Assembly (NCBI GenBank): GCA_050185195.1
Contig: JBFWZQ010000020.1
Coordinates: 1 to 50,241, forward strand
Direction: 5' to 3'
Length of the DNA stretch: 50,241 bases
Origin: CADEFQ01 sp050185195
Lineage (GTDB): Bacteria > Pseudomonadota > Gammaproteobacteria > Steroidobacterales > Steroidobacteraceae
Shown here: piece by piece, positions 15,160 through 23,347 of the stretch
Layout: every line of letters starts with the position of its first letter
Numbering within the stretch: the stretch's first letter is position 1
Translations under genes and position numbers: made by a program
The notes under the pieces: generated by a model
The model's input: the letters and a program-made list of their open reading frames with translations, nothing else
The model's database searches: none
What the model was told of the DNA's origin: nothing

Positions 15160-18100
15160 GTCCCGGCTCCTGGGGGTGGCACGACGGTATCGGCGACGGG
15201 CTCCGCCCCGCCGGTCCGCCGGCGCAGTTCGGCGATCCAGCCCGTGACGGGTTTGTCCTCGCCGGTGAGTTCCTTGTAACGCTCGAAGTGCACGAGCGCA
15301 GGCGCGGGCTCGAGCAGATAGAGATCGAGCAACACCGCGTAGTCGCGATGGGCGGCGGCCAGCGTGTCGTCGGCGGCGAGCGCCTGCTCGTAGGCGATGC
15401 GCGCGTCGGCGAACCGGCCGGTCATCCGCAGCGCGAGGCCGAGCTCGCAGGCAATCCGCGCGTTCGTGGGACTGCGTTCGAGCGCCGCGCGCAGCGCCGT
15501 GACCGCCTCATCGGGATGGTTCGCACTGCGTTGTACCACCCCGAGGTTGAAGAACACGGCCGCGTACTGCGGCACGGCCACCGACAACTGCCCGAACTCG
15601 AGCGCCGCGCCCCCGGTGTCGCCCGCGCGCGCGAGGCCTACGGCGCGCGCGAAGTCGGCGACGGCGCGCGCCGGTGGCGCGGGTGGTGGCGTTGCGGCAG
15701 CCTGCGCAGGCTCGACGCCCGGTGCGATCGCCGGCGGCGGCGGATCGAGCGCCGTCAGGTCCGCGACCACATCCTGCGGCTGCTCCGTCTTGCCGTAGCG
15801 GCCGGGATTGAGCTGCGCGAGCGCGGCATAGCTCGCCTTGACGCCGTCGTTGTAGACGCCCTCCTTCGCGCGTGCGGCATTGGCCTCGTGCACGGCGATC
15901 GCCTGTTCTTCGAAAGGGAACGCCTGCTCCTCGAGCAGCAGGTCGTACTGCTCCAGTGCATCGCCCTTGAGGTTCTTCGGCCGCTCCGACTCCATCAGGT
16001 CGCGCGCGAGGGTGCGGTAGAGCTCCGCCATTTCGTAGGTCGCGCCCGTCGTGACATCGGCAACGTTGTACGCAGCCGCCGCCTGGTACGCCGCGAGCGC
16101 GGCCTCGAGCGACGTGCGCTTGGCGGCGAGGCTCTTCTTGAGCGGGCTCGCGAGGCGCACGCCGCGGAATGCATCGCGCGCAGGGGTCGCGAGCGCCAGT
16201 TGCGCACGAGCGGCGAGGAAGCGCGTGCGATCGGTGCGCGCCGCACCCGCGCTCGCGTCGCTGCGGATGACCTCGCGCTGCCAGTATTGCTCCTTCACCG
16301 GATCCCCACCCCGCGCCGCGGCTTCGGCGAGGCGCTGGCGCGCCTCGATGGCGTCGGGCACCGGCGTCGGCCAGCCGGCCACGAACTTCTCGAGCATCGC
16401 GACCGACTGCGCGCCGTCGCCGGCTTTTTCGTACAGGTCGGCCGCCTGCAGGGTCGCCTCGCGGCGTGCGGCCGGGTCCTCGGTGGGCGACGCCGCGATG
16501 CGCGCGAATTCGCCGGCCGCCTCGCCGGCACGCCCTGTCTCCGAATAGGCCACCGCGAGGCTGCGGGTCACCTCGGGCTGCAGCTTGTCCTGCGGGAAAT
16601 CGCGCCGGAACGATTCGAGCACGGGGATGGCGCGATCCCAGGCCTTGAGCGTCACGAGCGCCGCCGCTGCGTCATAGGTCGCTGTCGAGCGGATCTTCGA
16701 TTCGGGGGCCACGGTGGCGACCCGCAGGAAGGCGTCCACTGCGCCCAGCGCATCACCCGCGGCGCGCTTTGCCTCGGCCTGTTTGTAGACCGACGCCGCC
16801 AGCCGTTCGGTGAGATCGGCGCGCTGCGGATCGTCGGCGGCGGTCAGTGCACGCGCATTGACGTACGCGGCCTCCGCCTTGTCGAAGTACAGCAGGTCGT
16901 AGTTCGCCTGGCCGATGATCGTCCAGCCGATGCGCTGCCTGGCGACCTCCACCGGCGGCTGCCGTGCAAGCAGCGTTTCCGCCACCGTGATGGCGCGCGG
17001 CAGGTCGCCCGCGGCGAATATGTCCTCGGCCGCGCGTGTCAGCACGCCGGCGCTGTCGGGATGCTCGGGGAACGTGGTCGCGAACTTCACGCCCGCGTCG
17101 ACCGCCAGCTTGTGCGCCGCCGCCTTTTCCGCGGCCGGCAGGCCTTCCTCATGGCGCTGCCACGCCACGAGCCCCGCGTAGCCCGCGGTGGCCGATTGCG
17201 CACTCTTTGGATAGTCGTAGGCCGTGCGCTGGTACTCGCCCGCCGCATCGAGGTACTGGCGGCTCTCGAAGAGGGTTTCCGCCAGCAGGTAGTTGGTGGC
17301 CGCCGAATCGGGGTCGTCGGGGAAGGACTGCAGGTAATCGCGATACCAGCGCGCCGCCTGCTGGTAGTCCTCGATCTTCTTCGAGGCCTGGGCGGTCGCG
17401 TGGTAGTACTGGGCCACGTCCTTGAGGTTCGCCTTCAGTTCCGCCGTGACTTTCGCGTACTGCGAGCGCTCCCGCCCCGCCCAGAACGCGCCGCCGAAAC
17501 GATAACGCTCGACGAACTCGCGCTTGCCGTCGAGCACGAGGTCGGTGAAGCCGCCCTTCTTGTAGGCCTCGATGGCCTGCATCGACAGGCCCGGCGCGTA
17601 CTCGTTGTTCGGGTCGCGATTGACGAACGCGCGATAGGTCGTCGCCGCATCCTGATAGCGCTGCTTGTCGACATAGAGGTCGCCGAGGCGCGAGTACAGC
17701 AGGTGCGAGTACGGTGGCGTGCCCTTCTGCGCCACGAAGCCCTCGAGCGAGGCCGCGCCGTCGAGATACGTAAAAGTGATCGCCATGACGCGCAGCGTGT
17801 CGTCGACGAGCTCCCGGTCGGCGCGCGACAGGTCATCGAAACGCTGATCCCCGCCGCGTGCGCCCGGTGCGAGCAACATCGCATCGAGCACGCCGCCGAA
17901 GGAAACGAGGCTCTCCTCGTTGCGCGACTGCTTGAAGAGCGCCCAGCCGTGCTTGTAGAGGCTCTGCTCCTGGAAGGCCGACTTCGCGCCGAACTTCATC
18001 GTCTCGCCGTAGGCCGCTTCGGCTTGCGGGTAGCGCTTGGCGGAAAACAGCATCTCGCCGCGCCGGAACTGGATTTCATCGAGGTGCGGCGTGGTGGGGT

Positions 18101-18578
18101 AACGACGCACGATCTCGTCGAGCGTGGCGAGCGCCTGCTCTGGCTGGCCGGTCGTCTCATAGGCCCGTGCGAGCTGGTAGAGCACCTGGTCGTTGCGCGG
18201 GTAGTTGGGATAGGCCTTGAGCAGCGTCGAGTAGAGCGAGATCGCCTCGGCACCCGCGGCGTCGATCGCCGTGACCTCGTTCTGCATGCGCTCGAGCTCG
18301 CCCGCCTCGAGGTTCAGGTCGCCGAGGCGACGCAGGGCTTCGGCACGCAGCTTCGGGTCCGTGTTCTGCAACTCGAGGAAGCGGCGGTAGTTTTCCATCG
18401 CCCGCGGCGCGCTGGCCGGCACGGGCGCGCTCTTGCGCACCTCGATCGGTCGGGCGCGCAGGTCCTTGATCGTGGGCGCCGGACCCGCCTTCGACCGCTC
18501 GGCCGCGTCCGCAACCGGCCCGAGCAGCGCGACGAGCACGAGCGCAAGGCCCAGCGGGCGGGGCACCGCTCGGCTCAC
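15156..18578 (-). CDS. Large exported TPR-repeat protein (GltD/GltE-like)
   Basis: This 1140-residue protein starts with a signal peptide (MSRAVPRPLGLALVLVALLG) and is built from many tetratricopeptide repeats, for example YQLARAYETTGQPEQALATL, FRRGEMLFSAKRYPQAEAAY and FNLGVVQRSANHPDEAVTAL. TPR solenoids are protein-binding scaffolds; here it must lie in the periplasm or at the outer membrane. In Myxococcus and relatives large TPR proteins of the Glt set sit next to AglRQS and AgmX-like genes, as here. Its ATG overlaps the stop of the preceding TPR gene by 4 bp, and its own stop overlaps the next start. The TPR call is firm; the Glt relation is by gene order. Confidence 0.85.
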   Translation of the reverse strand: MSRAVPRPLGLALVLVALLGPVADAAERSKAGPAPTIKDLRARPIEVRKSAPVPASAPRAMENYRRFLELQNTDPKLRAEALRRLGDLNLEAGELERMQNEVTAIDAAGAEAISLYSTLLKAYPNYPRNDQVLYQLARAYETTGQPEQALATLDEIVRRYPTTPHLDEIQFRRGEMLFSAKRYPQAEAAYGETMKFGAKSAFQEQSLYKHGWALFKQSRNEESLVSFGGVLDAMLLAPGARGGDQRFDDLSRADRELVDDTLRVMAITFTYLDGAASLEGFVAQKGTPPYSHLLYSRLGDLYVDKQRYQDAATTYRAFVNRDPNNEYAPGLSMQAIEAYKKGGFTDLVLDGKREFVERYRFGGAFWAGRERSQYAKVTAELKANLKDVAQYYHATAQASKKIEDYQQAARWYRDYLQSFPDDPDSAATNYLLAETLFESRQYLDAAGEYQRTAYDYPKSAQSATAGYAGLVAWQRHEEGLPAAEKAAAHKLAVDAGVKFATTFPEHPDSAGVLTRAAEDIFAAGDLPRAITVAETLLARQPPVEVARQRIGWTIIGQANYDLLYFDKAEAAYVNARALTAADDPQRADLTERLAASVYKQAEAKRAAGDALGAVDAFLRVATVAPESKIRSTATYDAAAALVTLKAWDRAIPVLESFRRDFPQDKLQPEVTRSLAVAYSETGRAGEAAGEFARIAASPTEDPAARREATLQAADLYEKAGDGAQSVAMLEKFVAGWPTPVPDAIEARQRLAEAAARGGDPVKEQYWQREVIRSDASAGAARTDRTRFLAARAQLALATPARDAFRGVRLASPLKKSLAAKRTSLEAALAAYQAAAAYNVADVTTGATYEMAELYRTLARDLMESERPKNLKGDALEQYDLLLEEQAFPFEEQAIAVHEANAARAKEGVYNDGVKASYAALAQLNPGRYGKTEQPQDVVADLTALDPPPPAIAPGVEPAQAAATPPPAPPARAVADFARAVGLARAGDTGGAALEFGQLSVAVPQYAAVFFNLGVVQRSANHPDEAVTALRAALERSPTNARIACELGLALRMTGRFADARIAYEQALAADDTLAAAHRDYAVLLDLYLLEPAPALVHFERYKELTGEDKPVTGWIAELRRRTGGAEPVADTVVPPPGAGT

Positions 18579-20467
18579 GGCGCCTCCTCGCCCGGCGGCG
18601 GTGGGCTGGCCGCGCGATCGTAGATCGTCGCGAGCGCGAAGCGGGCCTGCACGCGATAGGCAGCGAGGCGCGCCTGCTGCGATTCGAGCGCGTGGATCGC
18701 CGTGGCCTCGAGGTAGTCGTTCTGGCTGTCGCGCGCCGCCGCGAGGCGCGCCTGCAGGCTGGCGAGCCGCGCCGACAACGCCGCGATGCGCACCTCGAAC
18801 TCGCCGGTGTTGGTCGGCACGTTCCTGCGCGCGCGTTCCACGCGCACCCAGCGCCGCTGCGCCTCGCGCAGCGCCGCGTCGAGATCCTTGATCTCGCGGC
18901 GCTGCTGGTAGACGCGCGCGCGCATCGCCTCATCGAGCCGCCAGGCGAGCACGCCCTTGACGAGTCGCAGCCGGTCCTTCATTGCCTCGAGCCCGGCCCC
19001 TTCGACACCGGCATTGCCGGCTGCGATCGCCTGCTCGATGCGCTGGATGCGCGCCCACTGGTCGCGCTCCGCGGCCGTGCCGAGCGCCGCGCTGTCGTGG
19101 TTGCGTTCGATCGCATCGAGCTGCGACTCGAGCTCACCGCGTTCGCGCTCGATCCGCTCGGGCGCAGCCGTCGCCAGCAGCGCATCGGCGCGTGGCACCC
19201 GCCCGGCATAGGCCTTCTGCCGCGCGTCGACCATGTCGCCGAAGGCCTCCATGCTCTCGGACCATGCGCCGAGCCGATGCTGCATGAAGGCGAGGTCGCG
19301 ATAGTTCTTGAGGCCTTCCTGGAAATCGTGGCCCGCGAGCACTGCATAGAGGTAGCGTGACTGCGGCGCATCCGGCAATTCCTTCAACTGCCAGAACCAG
19401 CCCTGCTGGCCCTCGGTCTCCTTCGCGAGCAGGTCGTCGAGCAGCCGGGTCGATCGCAGGCCCTGGATCGCCTTGTCGAGCGACACGCCTTCCTTGTCGA
19501 ACTCGCGCATCGCGGTTTCGTAGTATTCGGCCGCCTGCGCATTGGCGCCGAGCTTGCCGTAGGCGTACGGCACGGCGAGGAAGGCTTCCTGCACCGCTGC
19601 ATCGAGCAGGTTGCGGTCGCGCAGCTCGAGCCAGGGCGCCAGCGCGCCCTCGAAGTCGCCGAGCGCCGCATTGGCCCAGCCCGCGCCGAGCAGCGCCTTG
19701 TTCGACAGCGGACCGTTCAGGCGCACGCGCTCGAGCACGACCTTGGCATTGGCCGGCTGGTCCGCCTGCAGGTAGGCGAAGCCGAGTGCGAGATTGGCCT
19801 TGTCGCGCAGCGCGAGCATCTCGGGCGTGCCGCTCGCCATCTCGCCGACGCTCGTGAGGTAGCGATCGGCGTCGGCGAGCTGGCCCTTGCGCACGAGTGC
19901 CACGCCGAGATTGAAGCGTGCATAGGCCACCCAGTCGGAACGCCCCTTGAACGCATCGAGCAGCTGCACGGCTTCGTCGTAGCGGCCGCCGTGCATCAGC
20001 ACGTTCGCGAGCAGGTGCGTCCTTTCCGCCTCGAGGTCCGGCGGCAGCAGGCCCGTGACGCTGCGCAGCGCCTGCTCGGCCTTGTCATCGTAGCCGCGCG
20101 CGTACCAGACCTTGCCGAGGTAGAACCAGGCGCGATTGCGCACGCCGGCCGGCGTCGCCGGCGTCAGCAGGCGCGCAAAGCGCGCCCCTGCTTCGTTGTG
20201 CATGCCGAGCGAGAGGTACAGGCCGCCCGCCAGCAGCTCGGCGTCGGCGAGGTGGTGCGGCAGGCGGCCCCACTGTCCGTAGGCCAGCAGGCGCGTCAGC
20301 GCCTCGAAATCGTCGTCCTGGTAGAAATGAAAGAGGACGTCTCCGTAGTGCAGGTCCTGCACCCGGATCGCGGGCAGCGTGTCGGGCGCCGTGGCCGCCG
20401 CGGCACTTCCCGTGCCCGCGGCCGCGCCGCCGATCGCCGCCACGAATGCGAGGACGAGGCGCCGCAT
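18575..20467 (-). CDS. Exported TPR/coiled-coil protein
   Basis: A 630-residue protein with signal peptide (MRRLVLAFVAAIGGAAAGTG, then SAAAA), TPR-like repeats in the first 350 residues (AWFYLGKVWYARGYDDKAEQ, ARFNLGVALVRKGQLADADR) and a long helical, probably coiled-coil C-terminal part (ERERGELESQLDAIERNHDS; KDLDAALREAQRRWVRVERA). The ATG at 20467 follows directly on the stop codon of the upstream gene. It is part of the same operon as the ExbB/D motor and probably pairs with the larger TPR protein in the periplasm. Confidence 0.8.
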   Translation of the reverse strand: MRRLVLAFVAAIGGAAAGTGSAAAATAPDTLPAIRVQDLHYGDVLFHFYQDDDFEALTRLLAYGQWGRLPHHLADAELLAGGLYLSLGMHNEAGARFARLLTPATPAGVRNRAWFYLGKVWYARGYDDKAEQALRSVTGLLPPDLEAERTHLLANVLMHGGRYDEAVQLLDAFKGRSDWVAYARFNLGVALVRKGQLADADRYLTSVGEMASGTPEMLALRDKANLALGFAYLQADQPANAKVVLERVRLNGPLSNKALLGAGWANAALGDFEGALAPWLELRDRNLLDAAVQEAFLAVPYAYGKLGANAQAAEYYETAMREFDKEGVSLDKAIQGLRSTRLLDDLLAKETEGQQGWFWQLKELPDAPQSRYLYAVLAGHDFQEGLKNYRDLAFMQHRLGAWSESMEAFGDMVDARQKAYAGRVPRADALLATAAPERIERERGELESQLDAIERNHDSAALGTAAERDQWARIQRIEQAIAAGNAGVEGAGLEAMKDRLRLVKGVLAWRLDEAMRARVYQQRREIKDLDAALREAQRRWVRVERARRNVPTNTGEFEVRIAALSARLASLQARLAAARDSQNDYLEATAIHALESQQARLAAYRVQARFALATIYDRAASPPPPGEEAP

Positions 20468-21037
20468 CTACTCCCAGTCCTTGATCTCGAATTCCGGCTG
20501 CGCCTTGCGCTGCCGGTCGCTGATGCGCAGCTCGAGGTACTTCGCGCCGACACCCTTCTCGAACCTGAGGGTCGCGCCGCGCCGGTAGTCGCGCGCATTG
20601 GGGCCCTTGCCGGCAAAAAAGGCCACGAGTTCGTGGGCGCCGGTTTTCAGGTTGCCGACGTAGACACGCTGTGCACCGCCCTTGAGGAGGGCATCGGCCT
20701 CGCGCGGCGTGTAGAGATAGTTCGAGACTTCCTTGCCGTCGATCTTCAGCTGCACGGAATCGAGCGCGAAGAACTCGCCCACGTCCATCGAGACGAACAC
20801 GGCCACCTGGGTATTGGCCGGGAACAGCAGCTCTTCCTCGAGGATGAACAGTTCCTTGTTGAGGTCGACGACTTCTTTCTTGAGGTCCTGGACCTCGCTG
20901 TCGAGCGCGCGGGTTTCGCCCGGTGCCTGCGCGGGCACGGGTGAGTCCTGCGCATGGGCGGCGCCGCCCAGCAGGAGGGTGGCGAGCAGCGCAAGCCAGG
21001 GGCGCATCACGACGTTCGGGGACGACTCGATAGGCAT
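20468..21037 (-). CDS. Exported coiled-coil protein, operon member
   Basis: Unrecognised 189-residue protein. A hydrophobic signal (MRPWLALLATLLLGGAAHAQ) is followed by a short coiled coil (about residues 40-65, VQDLKKEVVDLNKELFILEE) and a domain that looks beta-rich, including VAVFVSMDVGEFFALDSVQL and DGKEVSNYLYT, which resembles small carbohydrate- or PEGA-like beta-sandwich folds. The ATG at 21037 is used because a GAGAG lies close upstream; the internal ATG at 21007 would start directly at the signal peptide and is a real alternative. It lies between the TlpA-like gene and the first TPR gene in one direction with 26 and 0 bp gaps. Confidence 0.7.
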   Translation of the reverse strand: MPIESSPNVVMRPWLALLATLLLGGAAHAQDSPVPAQAPGETRALDSEVQDLKKEVVDLNKELFILEEELLFPANTQVAVFVSMDVGEFFALDSVQLKIDGKEVSNYLYTPREADALLKGGAQRVYVGNLKTGAHELVAFFAGKGPNARDYRRGATLRFEKGVGAKYLELRISDRQRKAQPEFEIKDWE

Positions 21038-21063
21038 TTGTCTCTCGCTGGTGGCTCTGGCGC

Positions 21064-21573
21064 TCATTCGTCGAGCAGGCGGCGCAACTGGCCCAGGTAG
21101 GCCTCGCCGCGCGGCTTCGGATCCCGATGCACGTAACGGACCTTGCCCGCCCGATCGACGAAGACCAGGGACGGCAGCCGGTCGATCGCATACTCGCGGC
21201 CGACGGACTTGCCCGGATCCGCGAGCATCGGGAAGCCGACGCCGACGCTCGCGGCAAAATCCTTCGCATCGGTCGCGTCGTCGTCGATGCTGACGCCATA
21301 GACGACGAGCCCCGCGGGACCGTAGGTGCGGTGCAGCTCGTCGAGCTTCGCCAGCTGCACCCGGCAGGTGTTGCAGCGGCTGCCGAAGAACGCCAGCACG
21401 ACGACCTGCCCGCGCGCCTCCGAGAGGCGCACGTTGTCGCCCGCCATCGCGCGCAGCGCGAAATCCGGCGCCTCGCGCCCGATCAGCGCCGGGTCGCCTG
21501 CCCATGCGGCAAACGCCGCGCACAGCGACAGCAACGCGGGGACGGCACGGTTGGTCAAGAAAATGGTCCTCAT
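21064..21573 (-). CDS. TlpA-like thioredoxin-fold protein, first gene of the ExbBD/TPR operon
   Basis: The 169-residue product has a signal peptide (FLTNRAVPALLSLCAAFAAW) and a thioredoxin/AhpC-TSA fold. The redox motif is CNTC in FFGSRCNTCRVQLAKL, an unusual CxxC, with LPSLVFVDRAGKVRYVHRD supplying the cis-Pro loop. It acts in the periplasm, reducing or forming disulfides of a partner. The ATG at 21573 is chosen because the signal peptide follows; the frame is open to 21693. It heads the operon. A different TlpA-type gene (31383) with a classical CGPC motif serves the neighbouring gene cluster. Confidence 0.85.
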   Translation of the reverse strand: MRTIFLTNRAVPALLSLCAAFAAWAGDPALIGREAPDFALRAMAGDNVRLSEARGQVVVLAFFGSRCNTCRVQLAKLDELHRTYGPAGLVVYGVSIDDDATDAKDFAASVGVGFPMLADPGKSVGREYAIDRLPSLVFVDRAGKVRYVHRDPKPRGEAYLGQLRRLLDE

Positions 21574-21634
21574 GACAGCACGCGCGGCAAGCGAAAAACG
21601 GCGCGCCCTGTGCCTGCGACCGTCGCATGCGCAC

Positions 21635-21647
21635 TTGACAATGTCAA
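21635..21647. promoter_or_regulatory. Perfect palindrome upstream of the ExbBD/TPR operon
   Basis: TTGACA-A-TGTCAA lies 62 bp upstream of the first start codon of the operon. Either arm reads as a consensus -35 hexamer, but no convincing -10 lies 16-18 nt from it, so I call it a possible operator rather than a promoter. The rest of 21574-21739 is high-GC with one short stem (GCTCCG/CGGAGC) just after the upstream gene's end. Confidence 0.4.
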
Positions 21648-21739
21648 CGGAGCGCCCCGCCGAATCGAGCTGCAGGCGCGAGACCCGCCGCACACTTCGC
21701 GCGGCTCCGGACGGAGCGTCGGCAAAGCGCGACAGCGCG

Positions 21740-23329
21740 TCAGAGCGGGCTGGTGATGACGGCGTCGACGATCGGCGCGAACACGGCCAGGCTGTCGAGC
21801 TGCGCGCCCGAGCCGAGGCCGTGGTTCGGGAAGGTCGTCGTGAACTGCCCGATCTGCTGGTGCAGGGCGAGGTAGTTCAGCAGCACCGTATTGACCAGCA
21901 GGTTGACGGCATTCGCCGCCGGGTTCGAGTTGTTCGCGACCGAGCCGTCGTCGGTGTAGTAGCCGATCTGGTTGCCGGCCCTGAACGAACTGCCGCTCGG
22001 CGTGACCACCGGCCGCCCGCGCGGGTTGTAGACCAGGAAGAACGACGACGCGGTCGACTGGTTGTCGCTCACCCACATGAACTTGCCGCGGCCGTTCACC
22101 GTGTTGTCGACCTGGTTGCTGGAAGACAGCGAGCCGTCGCTGAACACATAGATCATGAGCGGCTTGCCCGCGCGGTGCGCGAACTCGAGGCAGGCGCCGA
22201 TGCACTGGCCCGCGCGGAAGTTGCGCACTTCGCCCGAGGCACGACCCTGGCCGTGGTAATCGTAGCCACCCATGGTGACCGTGCCCGCGCCGGCGTAGCC
22301 CTCGATCACCATCTTCATCACCGCGGCGGTCTTCTCGAACTCCCCGTCGGCGTCGAACTCGGCGTCCGAGAAGATGCCCGCGGCGCCCTTGATGCGCGTA
22401 TCGAGCTCGGGATTCAGGTTGGACGGTTGGCCGAAGCGGTCGGCGAGGTAGGCGGTCTTCGTGTAGCCGCACTCCACCATCGTCTTGATGGCCTGGTCCC
22501 GGCTGACATTCGTGTTGACGCGCCCCAGCTTGTCGCCGGAGAGGCGCACCATCGACTCGAGCACCGCGACGGCGTCATTCTGCGCCATCAGCTCGGCGAG
22601 CTTGCCGGTGTCGACGAGGCCCGTGACATCGCTCGTGCGGTCGACCTTGGTCGGGCGATACGCGAGATCGTAGGGCATCGGCGCCATCGAATTGCCGCCC
22701 GAATCCGACGCGCGCGAGCCGATCAATGTCAGCAGCTGGCCGTCGGCGCCGGCCTTCTGGATGCCGTACATCGGGTTGTGCGGGTTGTTCGCGGTATCGT
22801 TCTCGGACCGCGCGGCGATGACCGCGCCGTTGGTGTTCGCCTGCGCGGCGACACTCACCTTCGAAAGTATCCCGCGCAGCATGCCGCCGTCGGCGTGCCA
22901 GGCGAGCCCGAGCGAGGTGTCGACGAAAGTCGTCGGGCCGGCGGAGTTCGGCACCATGTCGCCCGGCAGGCCGAGCTTGCCGTAGCCGGCGGTCGAGAGG
23001 AAATCGAGCTGGCCGCCGGTCCCGCCGATCAGCACTTCCGAACCCGAGAGGTTCGCGCCGCCGGCGAGATCGAAGGCGATGAACGGGATCTTGCCGGCGC
23101 CGTCGGTGATGCCGCAGGCCTGCTTCAGCGCGTCGATGTCGGGCGACAGCGTGGCGTGCGCGGTACGCGGCGCCAGCAGGCTCAACACCGAAGGCGCGGC
23201 GACGACCGCGGCGCCCGTGCGAAAGCCGCGTGCGATCAGCTCCCGGCGCGACACCGGAGGCGCGTGGTCGGGATGCCGCAGCGGCTCGTCGAGGCCGAGT
23301 TCGCGGGGGGGCTTGTGGCGGATCAGCAT
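21740..23329 (-). CDS. Tat-exported DUF1501-like protein
   Basis: The 529-residue protein carries a twin-arginine signal (SRRELIARGF, then a hydrophobic stretch ending APRTAHA, about residues 27-60). After cleavage it resembles DUF1501-type, sulfatase-fold exported proteins, often mislabelled as secretion proteins: KIPFIAFDLAGGANLSGSEV, GGYDYHGQGRASGEVRNF and FSDGSLSSSNQVDNTVNGRG are typical regions, the last like the DxS-type segment of that family. Tat export implies folding, perhaps with a metal, before transport. It is the third gene of a minus-strand set with two cytochrome-like proteins (19-bp gap), as DUF1501 genes are paired with cytochrome-type genes in Planctomycetes. No enzymatic activity is known to me. 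Confidence 0.7.
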   Translation of the reverse strand: MLIRHKPPRELGLDEPLRHPDHAPPVSRRELIARGFRTGAAVVAAPSVLSLLAPRTAHATLSPDIDALKQACGITDGAGKIPFIAFDLAGGANLSGSEVLIGGTGGQLDFLSTAGYGKLGLPGDMVPNSAGPTTFVDTSLGLAWHADGGMLRGILSKVSVAAQANTNGAVIAARSENDTANNPHNPMYGIQKAGADGQLLTLIGSRASDSGGNSMAPMPYDLAYRPTKVDRTSDVTGLVDTGKLAELMAQNDAVAVLESMVRLSGDKLGRVNTNVSRDQAIKTMVECGYTKTAYLADRFGQPSNLNPELDTRIKGAAGIFSDAEFDADGEFEKTAAVMKMVIEGYAGAGTVTMGGYDYHGQGRASGEVRNFRAGQCIGACLEFAHRAGKPLMIYVFSDGSLSSSNQVDNTVNGRGKFMWVSDNQSTASSFFLVYNPRGRPVVTPSGSSFRAGNQIGYYTDDGSVANNSNPAANAVNLLVNTVLLNYLALHQQIGQFTTTFPNHGLGSGAQLDSLAVFAPIVDAVITSPL

Positions 23330-23347
23330 GGGTGTTCTCCCTCGAAC

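Noticed and set aside
15288..18623. An open frame of 1111 codons on the plus strand
   Set aside because: It is antisense to the 1140-residue TPR gene, rich in Arg, His and Val, and shows no domain or signal. It is a by-product of high GC.
21635..21700. Complete sigma70 promoter at the TTGACA palindrome
   Set aside because: No acceptable -10 hexamer 16-18 nt away on either strand.
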